DNA of 64,000 nucleotides from Stropharia rugosoannulata (lineage: Eukaryota > Basidiomycota > Agaricomycetes > Agaricales > Strophariaceae), in NCBI GenBank assembly GCA_028532985.1, contig JANCIK010000008.1:992001-1056000 (forward strand), given 5' to 3'. Positions 21,363 to 30,789 of the stretch are shown here, in pieces. The translations under genes and the position numbers were made by a program. The notes below the pieces were generated by a model. That model had not been told where the DNA came from and made no database searches. It saw nothing but the letters and a program-made list of their open reading frames with translations. Within the stretch, counting starts at the first letter, position 1. Every line of letters begins with the position of its first letter.

Positions 21363-23047
21363 CTAAGTGTCTTCTTCGCTCCAGTCATCCTCGTCTTCTT
21401 CATCTTCTTCCACTGTAAGCGCACCGCTACCCGAGGGTACACCGGGCTCATCAAAGATATAATCTTTGGGAATAGCTGGCTCGTAATCCGGTGCCTCTAA
21501 CATTTTAGCGAGGTTCTCCTTGGTCTGATCAATTATATCATCCAAGCCGTCCGGTAAGCGCAGCTGCCTTCGTGCAAAGTAAGGAATGAGGCGGAACGCC
21601 GCCACCTTATCCTTCAACACAGAGCCATCCATCTCTGCCACTAAGTATGCTCCACCATCTTTTCGTGCGATAATGATGTAAGGCCCGTTCCATCGTGCGA
21701 GCATCTTACGGTTCAGACTGGATTCTATGCCCGAGTTCCTCATTAGTACTACATCTCCTGGCTTAAACACATAGTCACGGATTTTAGCCGAGTGCTTCTT
21801 TTCAAATGTCCTGATCGCATCTCTTTTCGTCTTTGACACTCGTGCGCGCATCTCTTCTACTGTGTCGCGATGTTTGGCTAGTGCGCGCGCTCGATACCCT
21901 ACTAACTCCTCCGTAGTCAGTACGCGATCTGGCAGTTTCACCAACCAAGTCGCTTCCGCTATGTCAAAGGGTAGTATGGGGTGCGCGCGTTACCATGAAG
22001 AATGGGGAACACCCGAATCCTCGTCGCACAGTGATACGATCAGCCCATAACACATGGTAGAAGAATCTACTCCAACGCTTGTGCGCCTTCTGTCCCCCAC
22101 ACGCTTTCCACAACATCTGTCTTATGTCCCAATGAGGACGCTCTATCTTGCCATTCGCTTGCGAGTTGTACGCTGAGATGGTAATCCCTGTAATCCCATA
22201 CTTCTTTTCTAAATACTTAGCGCTGCGCTGAACGGTCCCCATTGTCTGTGATGATTTCTTGCAGACAACCCCAACGGCAGATAATGTCCTCGAATATCCA
22301 CTGCGCTATCGCGCGGGCATTCTCTTTCTTTAATGGCCGTCCTTCCGCCCATGAGCTCAGCGCACATCTTCCGTGCACTATATAATTATACCCATTGGAG
22401 GCCGGGGACATGTGCATAGTGTCCGCGTGCAATTGCTGGAAGATAGACGGCGTGTGTGTCTCGGTGCGCGGGATCTGGATGATCGTCTTCTGCCTTAACT
22501 GACAGACATGACATGTTTTCACATACCAGTAGACATCCCTTTCCAACTCAGGCCACCAGAAGCGCTCAGCTAGCAGTTTGCGCGTAGCGTACGCTCCTCT
22601 GTGCCCCAAGCTGTCATGCGCTGAGCGCAGCATGCGTGTCCGCTGCGCCTGATCTATCACCAACTTATGCGTCATCTATGGATCTCCTGTACATCCGCCC
22701 ATCCTTGTCTAAGAAGAAGTTACGAGCATTCCTCGTAAAGTTCTGATATTCTCGCTCCGTCATGCCTTTAAGCCTAGTGGTCGGATTCTGCAACCAGTAG
22801 CGTATCATCGGCAATTTCTCATCCATATCTTTTCCTGCAGACGTCCTGTTGCGCTCATCGTACTCTTCATCCTCCAGATCCTCTATTCGGGAGTCGGGTA
22901 TCGCATGCGCTAGTATAAATTTCTCTAAATACTCGCGCTGCGCGAGCGGCACACTCTCTTTCTGTATGAAGTCCCGCACGGCCCGCTTTTCCGCTTCCGT
23001 CTCTTTCCGTGCGCGCTCGAGCTCTTGCTGGAAACAGCCTATAGAGC
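21363..23047 (-). pseudogene. Integrase region of inner element (frameshifted)
   Basis: Read on the minus strand: a linker, the zinc-binding H-x3-H...C-x2-C motif (HDSLGH to CHVCQ), then the catalytic core with Asp in HADTMH, Asp in ITDNG and Glu in GKIERPHWD. The GPY-type C-terminal module and an acidic tail follow. Compared with the outer copy the frame shifts near 22672, 22225, 22090 and 21982, and again at 23048 where it leaves the RNase H frame. Most shifts are loss of GC in a GCGC run. All catalytic residues are present. Loss of integrase would make this copy non-autonomous unless the shifts are assembly errors. Confidence 0.85.
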
Positions 23048-25290
23048 GCTTCTGGTAACTTGCGCGCAGTGGGACCTTCAAACAACTCGTTGAGGAGTCC
23101 TGTGTATAGATACCCACCGCGATCATCGATCTGTTCTTTGAACTCCGCAAAGTCCAGGGGATCCGGGTCATCTTCATAGACTTTCTCATATTCGAGCGGT
23201 CCCACCTCCTGATCATCATCTTCTTCGGAGTGCGCGTACGCCTCATCTCCCGGTTGCCCTTCTCTGCGTGATAAACCATCTGCACCAAAAGTCTTTCCCG
23301 CAACATGTTTCAACTGGAAGTGATACATAAGTATTTTATCTATCCAGCGATTAATAGTCGCATTAGGACCCATGCCCGGATTATCCAACATGCCCTTCAG
23401 GTATTTGGCATCCGTTTCCACCACCAGCGTGCGCGCACCGATGAGCCAGTAATAACAGGCTTGTAGCGCACGTAAGAGTCCGTACAGCTCCCGCTTGGGC
23501 TGTGAGAAGCGCTGCTCGCGTTCCGTTAACAGTATTGATCCGAAGCGCGCATATACCCTCTTTTTCGAATCTTGTGGGTCCTGCTGGTAAATATAGAATC
23601 CTACTGCTCGCCATGATGTGTCTACAGCCAAAGTAATCGGCCCTGGTAGTGTGTAGTCCAGTGGTTTCACGCAATGTGCATTGCGCGCACCGTCTTTCAG
23701 CGAGTCCATGCTAGCTTGCTGAGCGGGCCCCCACTCAAAGGGCTCTTTCCCACGCAATAGCCGTTGTATGTGCTCTGCGCGCTTCGCGTAATCCGAGATG
23801 TAAATCCGTAGTAGACCCATTGTGCCCATGAATGCGCGCACATCACTGATATTCTTGCATGGTCCCCAATTGAGGATCGCATGCACTTTATCAGGTGCTG
23901 GCTTTCGCCCTTCGTATGTGCACAAGTGCCCCACCACTACTATCTCAGCCGCGCACAGTATGGACTTCTTTCCACTAAATGTTCCTCCTGAGTACTTCAT
24001 GCGCTGCACGATCCTGTTGACATTCAACATATGCTCCCACACAAATCTCCTTATTCCCTTATTCTCTGGTATCGTCTCGTATCCTCCTCCTTCTAACTCA
24101 TAGCGCGTTTTAGGTCCCCTAATAGGTACATCATCTATGTAGGGTTCTGTAACTTCAGGTATCTCATCGCGTAATATATAGGCGACATCCTCATGAAAGA
24201 TGGGCACGGAGTTCGTCCATCCCATAGGTAGGGTTACTAGGCGCAGCGCACCGAACGGCGTTTGGAATGTAGTCAGGTCTCTAGAGGACTCAGCTAGCAG
24301 CCGCTCATCGTACCCAACATACAAGTCCAGGATGCCGCCACATGCGCGCCCCGCAAAGTGTTCCGCTAGACTCTCCGCTGCTGGAGGTAGTCCTGAATGT
24401 GCAATGGTTACCGCATTTAACGGTTCAAGACTGTGCACAATTCTGAATGAGACCCCGTCTTTCTTAGTCACTGTAAACCAGCGCGACCGGTACGATGAGC
24501 TCGAGGGCTCATACGTGCCTGCGCGGATCTTGGTGGCGATGAATTCACATACGCGCTCATACATCCCAGGTGGTATTGGAATGTTCTTCAATACCCAAGG
24601 CGTGTGTTCTACAGTGGGAATATCTACTGGAGGGAAGAAGTCCGTACGGAATCTACCCTTTTCTGTGTCATCCCACGCGAACGCCTCGTTCTGCTGCATG
24701 AAAACTTGATGCACCAACTTGCGCTCCTCGGACCACAGGAAATCCCCTTCATGCGCTTTGTCAATCCCTTCCATGCGCTCAGCGGTGTACCGACCTGTAG
24801 GTACGAAGTCTGGCGGATGTGGTGACAATTGCGGCATGTCCTTTAGTGGGTCTCCTTTAATCTCCCTTACTATTCTAAACTTCTCTGGTAAATCTTGATA
24901 AACGGGCCTGACTTTCTCAGCCACTGGCTTATACTTCTTTCCTGCGAGCACCGTAACGGTTGTGGCATTCTTGCCAGTCAAGCGCTTACGCGTTACTCCT
25001 TGTCTTTTACTAGGGACCTGTTCCTCTTGCGATGCGCAGAACTGCCCTCTAGGCTCTCCCTTGACTACTTCCTCTTTGCGCCATTCGCGCTGCTGAAAAT
25101 ACTTGTATATTCTTTCTTTTTCATCATCCTCCATCTTAGCTTCATGTACTGCTTGAGCCATGTATACATCCCTGAGCTCAGCGCTCCCAAATCGCTTCTT
25201 ATTCTTTGGTAGCGCGTACCCCGCTATCTCTATTTTCCCCGTGCGATCATCTCTGTCAAACATCAACGCGACCTCTCCTTGACGCATCAA
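23048..25290 (-). CDS. Reverse transcriptase-RNase H of inner element
   Basis: A continuous frame of about 745 residues before the shift at 23048. RT: palm motif LDLYVGYDE, the FQTPFGALRL segment, PMGWTNS, and the catalytic YIDD (Tyr-Ile-Asp-Asp) typical of fungal Ty3/gypsy RT. RNase H follows with Asp in LAVDTS, Glu in KRELYGL, Asp in VETDAKYL and Asp in GADGLSRR. An acidic linker leads to integrase. The start ATG overlaps the protease stop as TGATG, in the -1 frame, suggesting termination-reinitiation or frameshifting. Confidence 0.93.
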
Positions 25291-26561
25291 ATCATCGAGG
25301 ATTGAAAATCCTGATCTGCGTTAGGGTTTTCCGTTGTGCCAGGGTCCTGCAACTTAGGTTCGCGCTGCACAATCTTGGGACCGCACCCTCGGTTATAGGT
25401 GGGTACAACCAGTTTGCGCTGCGTGTTGGGATCGGTGAGCGTAAGCTCAACCGTTCCATCGCCGCGCGTCTTCACATTGCTCTCCGTGAGGATCTCGAAC
25501 GGCCTGCCCAAGAGCACCTCGTAAGCCGCTGCGCTAATGACATGCACTTGTAAGTACACTGTCAGCCCGTTAAACACAAATGGTACGTTGCGCGCTAAGC
25601 CCTTGGTGGATTCCACCTGCTTATTCGCGCTCTGCATTCGTATAGTGAAGTCCGGGTCCCAACTAAGTCCTAAGCGCTCAGCGGTGTCCTGTGCCATTGA
25701 CACAATCTGCGACCCACTGTCGAGCAACGTCTCCGCGTGTCCCTTGCCGTTGATGAGCGGAAATACCGCCTTCAGATGGTGCGATTCGCGCCACAATAAG
25801 TCCCTTAGGCTTTTCGCCCGGCTGCAGAGTCGAGACGTACTGCTCGTGCGGGTCTTCCATGATGATGGTCCCGGTTGCAGTCCGCTGCGCTCATCTGAGC
25901 AAGTAAGGAAAGTGGCCACTGGTAGCTCATCCATCTGCATAAACTCCTCTTCTTCCTCTTCTTCTGCTAACTGCGCAATCGCCTCATCTACTTCGCGCTC
26001 TTCTTCATCGTAGTCTAATTGTAGTACGCGCATCGTGTTCAAATCCAATGGTACCTTTCTTGGTACTATGCGCTCAACGAACTTTCTTCTGAAACCTGCA
26101 GTCGATATGCCTAACAACTGGCCCTGCGTGATCTCAATCTTCTGATTTTCTAAGTGTTTGAGGACTGCGTCAGCCTGCGCTTCATCTTCGATAGGTGCGC
26201 GCAGCTTATAAGCAGGTTTCCTCTTCTCTACTACAGGTATGGGTTCTTCCCTAACCTTAGGTTTTACTTTCTCCGGAACGCGCAGCGGAGGTACCATTAC
26301 ATATGGCACTGCTGCTGGTCGTGCACTAGGCCCAGCTTTTGCAGGAACCTCGAACACTACTTTCTTCTTCACTGGTGCGCTGCGCGCACCTTGCTCCTCC
26401 CCTACCTCTCGCAACTCATCTTCCTCATCGTCACTCGCGTCCTCAACTGATGCTCTGGGTATATTCTTGATTGGTAACTTCTTGTTTGCGCCCTCCGGGT
26501 TCTTGGGTTTATCAGAGCCGCTACGCATAACTCTGCCCGCGTTTCCCTTCATCAGACTCAA
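25287..26561 (-). CDS. Aspartic protease of inner element
   Basis: A frame of about 425 residues. The N-terminal 220 residues are charged and Pro-rich with an acidic run (EEEEEEEF). The retropepsin domain then shows the active-site DSG (ETLLDSGSQIVSM) and the later LLGRPFE motif. Two small shifts near 25872 (one C missing) and 25792 (GC missing) compensate each other, replacing about 27 residues just before the protease domain; the outer copy has the normal reading. It begins in the -1 frame of gag, next to the GGGTTTC site. Confidence 0.85.
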   Translation of the reverse strand: MSLMKGNAGRVMRSGSDKPKNPEGANKKLPIKNIPRASVEDASDDEEDELREVGEEQGARSAPVKKKVVFEVPAKAGPSARPAAVPYVMVPPLRVPEKVKPKVREEPIPVVEKRKPAYKLRAPIEDEAQADAVLKHLENQKIEITQGQLLGISTAGFRRKFVERIVPRKVPLDLNTMRVLQLDYDEEEREVDEAIAQLAEEEEEEEFMQMDELPVATFLTCSDERSGLQPGPSSWKTRTSSTSRLCSRAKSLRDLLWRESHHLKAVFPLINGKGHAETLLDSGSQIVSMAQDTAERLGLSWDPDFTIRMQSANKQVESTKGLARNVPFVFNGLTVYLQVHVISAAAYEVLLGRPFEILTESNVKTRGDGTVELTLTDPNTQRKLVVPTYNRGCGPKIVQREPKLQDPGTTENPNADQDFQSSMI

Positions 26562-28507
26562 TCGAAACCCTGACTGAGCGCAGCGTCGCGTTCGGCTTTC
26601 ATAGTCGCTATTAGCTGACGCTGTTCCTCTATCACCTCCTCAGGCGTCTTCGCCGATGCGCTCCTTCAAGAACGCCTTCTTACTCTCCAGCTCTTGCTGA
26701 AGTGCGCGTATCTGTTCTTCGTAGGTCTCGTCCAAGGAACTGGCTGGCTGGTACATCTGCGAATATACCATGCTCGGAGGCATACCCATGTACGAGGGAT
26801 GGGCGGGTGCCATATACGCTTGCTGCTGCTGGCGGCCGTTCTTCTTCTGCCAGTCGTCGACGCGCTCTTTGATCGCGCGCGAAGGGTCCCAAGGTATCGA
26901 CGACCCATCAGGTAACTGTAAGCGCCCCGCCTCCGTGATGACAATCCTTCCAGCTGACAAGTCTTGCTGCCGTACGATGCACTCAGCAACCACATGTCCC
27001 GTCTGCTTGCAGTAGAAGCAGCGAGGCTCCGGGCGTTGTTGGTATTGGAAGGGCCTAGGTGGCGGTCCACCAAAACTCGGTGCGCTCATGGGCATCATGG
27101 GGGCTACTGGTTGCACAGGCACCGACATCGGTGCGGGCGCGCGCAGCCATGACATTGCGGATAATGTCCTCCAACTCTTTCTTACTCGACTCCTTTGACT
27201 TCGCCACTGTCTTCTCCACTAACGACAAGGTATCCTTGAAGGAGGCGACGAACCCTTTCAGGTCCTCAATCTCTCCGCAGCGAACCAACATCCGCGGCCT
27301 CAGTCTTGATGGCGGGCACCGGCATAAGTCCATCAGTGCTCTCGCGCCTAGGCTCAGCGTCGTGCTCGGGTTCCTAGTACGGGCCATTTGTTCCGCCATC
27401 TCGGCTACTTGTTTGAGAGGGTACATGTCCTCAGTGCGGCGCTTCTACCGTCACCCCAGTAGGTGCGGTGAACTGTATATTGCGCTCAGTTAAGAACTTG
27501 TCGAACGATGCGCGCGTCGTGTAATCAATGTCCAGTTTATTAAATAATCGATCCCTGAACCCCGCAGTGAGACTATTGGTGAAGTAAGTCACCAAGGTAT
27601 GATTCGCGAGCAGGGTAGGCGCCTTCGTGAGCTTAGCGGCCTCGGCCAAGAACGCGCGCTTGAAGTCCAGCAACACCTGGAGGTCTTCCTCCGAGATGCG
27701 CTGATTCTCCTTGCAGAGCTTCTTGAGCCGCGCAATGGACCCTGTCTGAATGCTGATCACCTCCGGGTACTCGTTGAGAATCATTTTCTTGAGCTCCGCG
27801 TACCCCTTGGTATCATAACCTGGTAAATTCTTCCACTCCTCCGCCGTCTGCATGGGTACATATTTGATTACATATCCTCTTTTCTCATCGTCCTCCGTCA
27901 CCTCCGCGCGCTTAAACCAATCCTCCAGATCCTCGAAGTACCGCGGCAGCTCATCGCGCTCTGCAGCAGGATCGAAGCTCGGCGCGCCGCGCGCACCGCG
28001 TACTGGCATGGACATGTCCTTAGGCATAGTTTCTGGTTCTCGTGGGGGTGAATTTCGTTCGCTTTCTGAGAGATCTGACAAGTCTCCTCCAAATATATCT
28101 CTCGCTACGCGCTCTGCCTCGCTTTCGCTATTTTCCGCCGTGCGCTGCGCGGATGTCTTAGCAGTTCCAAATACTTCCGAGAATGGAGGAGGGGTGTCTT
28201 GGGTAGCTTGGCTATCAGAAGTACCGAATGGTGCGGTTTCGAGTGTAATATCACCGTCCACTAATTGGTCTTCTGTTTCGATGCCCGATGGTGGTCCCCA
28301 AAATCCACTAGTCCCTACTCTTAACTCCGAGTCGCTTTCGGTGAGCGCACCTGGGATGCGCTGCGCTAATCCCTGAGTCTCGATATGCAACTGCGCTTCC
28401 TCCCTCGCTCTTTTCTTTGCTTTTCTGTCTCGCGTCGGTGTAATTACCAACGGCTCTACCAGCTCAGCGTCTTTCTTGCTCCTCGTGGTTCTCTCGCGTG
28501 AAGGCAC
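26558..28507 (-). pseudogene. Gag of inner element (frameshifted)
   Basis: Order of parts on the minus strand: a charged N-terminal region with basic cluster KKRAREEAQ; a capsid-like region (retrotransposon gag fold; SFDPAAERDELPRYFEDLEDWFKRAE onwards) to about 27431; a helical linker; and a zinc knuckle CFYCKQTGHVVAEC fitting C-x2-C-x4-H-x4-C near 27010; then a Gln-rich coiled tail ending near 26558. The frame shifts near 27428, 27150 and 26655, the last by loss of GC. No ATG lies in frame until residue about 160; the frame opens with GTG at 28505-28507, so translation may start at a non-AUG codon or on a spliced leader. Confidence 0.85.
26564..26570 (-). promoter_or_regulatory. Candidate -1 frameshift site gag/protease, inner copy
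   Basis: Minus strand G GGT TTC in the gag frame fits the X-XXY-YYZ slippery rule. The gag stop TGA follows one codon later and the protease frame is -1. Identical in the outer copy (34793-34799). Confidence 0.5.
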
Positions 28508-28671
28508 CGTTCCAAAGGATGGTCTGGCTTCTTCTGGCTCGGCGAGCGATGAAGGCGCAGGAAATTTGCCTCGCTTGTTACTCGTCCCCGTTTTATTTGA
28601 AATTTTTGTAATTTATTGTAATAGGCGCAAGCCGTAGTTCCCGAAACACTAAGTGAGATTTCTGAACCTTC

Positions 28672-28689
28672 CCCTCGCGGTGGGCTCCA
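28672..28689 (-). promoter_or_regulatory. Primer binding site, inner element
   Basis: Two bases inside the 5' LTR the minus strand reads TGGAGCCCACCGCGAGGG. It begins TGG as required to pair with a tRNA 3' CCA end. Identical in the outer copy at 36233-36250. I cannot assign the tRNA. Confidence 0.6.
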
Positions 28690-28691
28690 GA

Positions 28692-29905
28692 TGTGAGGTC
28701 TACTGCGTAGCTAGACTCGAAATCGCGAAACACAACACACACGCACACCCAGCGGAGCGAGATCCTATCCCTTAGATCGAGCGAACGCCCTCAACTAAAC
28801 GGCTAGTATAATCTATGCTCTGCTCTGGTTCCCGTTCTGGGAGTGCGATGCGCGCACCTCGTGTCCTCTAGTCTTTGTAATAGCAAGTAGTGCCTGCAAA
28901 TTCGTTTGTAAGGAGGGGTTTAATTCTAGTAAATCTCGAATAGAGCCCGGTTGCTAGTGGCGTGCGCTAGGCAAAATGATAAATGAAATAAGTTGTTTTT
29001 AGCGAACGGCTTCGCTGCGCGCACTTCCGGGTCCGGTGACCTCGTGCGATGCGCGGACTCTCCAAAGTCCAACAATCCAAGACTCTCCAAAGTCTTTCAC
29101 CCGGCGGTGCAGTCTCACAGTCTAAACACTACAGTGCGAGTTTCCGTACACGGTTGTACTGACTCCTCACTGAGCTCTCCAAATGACCCGGTGGCCAGAA
29201 GCTATCCAAAACTCCTATGATTCACAATTACTTCACAGTTAAAACCCTAACAAAAGCTAAACACAGCCCGCCGACGGCCTGGGACAGAACCCAGCACACA
29301 GATCTAGTGGGTAGACAATTGCTTAAATTACTATAGACAAGGATACAGGTTTATATGCAATGCGCGCATGTGTACTAATAATAAGGTGAAGTAAATACTA
29401 GCAACGCGCGGCCAAAGGTCCGCGCATCGCATCCGGGCTTCCCTTCGAGTGTCCTGATCCCTTGGCATTCGCTGCGCGCATGTCGTTTGTTCCCTCGGGC
29501 TTTTGCGCGTCTCTTTTGATGCGCGCCGCCACGGTCACATGATGTGTGGACTTAGGCAAATTCTGCCTTTTGCGATGCGCGCACATGAGATGCGCGCACA
29601 GCCCTTCACACCGCCCTTGGTACTCGCTCAGCTGTACTCACACCGCACTTTGCTGGTGCTTAACCGTTCTACGCCTCTCCGATCGCTCGCACGGATGACC
29701 AGACTATGCACTTTAGGCTGTGCAGCTCGCTGACCGATCTCTCTCGCAATACGGTGCGCGCAGGCGCTTATCGTCATAAGGCGCGCTGATAGCTGCAGAC
29801 TACGAGTCAGGCGCCACTCTAGTCCCTCTGTGTTTCCTGCGCGCAGCTATCCCATTAACGGAACTCCTGGCTGTTTACACCCGTAGCCAAAAAGCAGCCC
29901 TGTCA
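28692..29905 (-). repeat. LTR, inner element, 5' LTR (right)
   Basis: Almost identical to 13910-15122. On the minus strand a CATATAAA box (29350-29357) is a good candidate for the gag-pol promoter. It ends CTGTCA and is followed by the TCGT target duplication. Confidence 0.93.
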
Positions 29906-30789
29906 TCGTGCGAGCATCTTACGGTTCAGACTAGATTCTATGCCCGAGTTCCTCATTAGTACTACATCTCCTGGCTTAAACACATAGTCACGGATTTTAG
30001 CCGAGTGCTTCTTTTCAAATGCCCTGATCGCATCTCTTTTCGTCTTTGATACTCGTGCGCGCATCTCCTCTACTGTGTCGCGATGTTTGGCTAGTGCGCG
30101 CGCGCGATACCCTACTAACTCCTCTGTAGTCAGTACGCGATCTGGTAGTTTCACCAGCCAAGTCGCTTCCGCTATGTCAAAGGGTAGTATGGGGTGCGCG
30201 CCCGTTACCATGAAGAATGGGGAACACCCGAATCCTCGTCGCACAGTGATACGATCAGCCCATAACACATGGTAGAAGAATCTACTCCAACGCTTGTGCG
30301 CGCCTTCTGTCCCCCCACACGCTTTCCACAACATCTGTCTTATGTCCCAATGAGGACGCTCTATCTTGCCATTCGCTTGCGAGTTGTACGCTGAGATGGT
30401 AATCCCTGTAATCCCATACTTCTTTTCTAAATACTTAAGCGCTGCGCGGAACGGTCCCCCATTGTCTGTGATGATTTCTTGCAGACAACCCCAACGGCAG
30501 ATAATGTCCTCGAATATCCACTGCGCTATCGCGCGGGCATTCTCTTTCTTTAATGGCCGTCCTTCCGCCCATGAGCTCAGCGCACATCTTCCGTGCACTA
30601 TATAATTATACCCATTGGAGGCCGGGGACATGTGCATAGTGTCCGCGTGCAATTGCTGGAAGATAGACGGCGTGTGTGTCTCGGTGCGCGGGATCTGGAT
30701 GATCGTCTTCTGCCTTAACTGACAGACATGACATGTTTTCACATACCAGTAGACATCCCTTTCCAACTCAGGCCACCAGAAGCGCTCAG
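29906..30789 (-). pseudogene. Integrase core of outer element, truncated by the nested insertion
   Basis: Minus-strand frame from the end of the zinc-binding domain (CHVCQ) through the catalytic Asp, Asp and Glu and stopping at NRKMLAR, where the inner LTR begins. The remaining GPY module is at 13576-13905. A shift at 30795-30800, here an extra GC relative to the inner copy, separates it from the RT frame. The catalytic core reads through without the shifts seen in the inner copy. Confidence 0.9.

Larger units (their letters stand above)
13910..29905 (-). mobile_element. Giant Ty3/gypsy LTR retrotransposon, inner copy (nested)
   Basis: A full-length 16.0-kb copy inserted in the integrase gene of the outer element. 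LTRs 13910-15122 and 28692-29905 differ at only a few positions by eye (for example A/G near 14327/29105 and one A-run length), so insertion is very recent. It contains gag, protease, RT-RNase H and integrase on the minus strand and AS1-AS4 on the plus strand. As assembled it has many small frameshifts, mostly loss of one GC in GCGC runs or one C in C-runs. Confidence 0.95.

Noticed and set aside
24200..24709. 169-codon plus-strand frame, repeated at 32426-32935
   Set aside because: It is the exact antisense of the RT domain; codon pattern and conservation follow the minus-strand pol frame.
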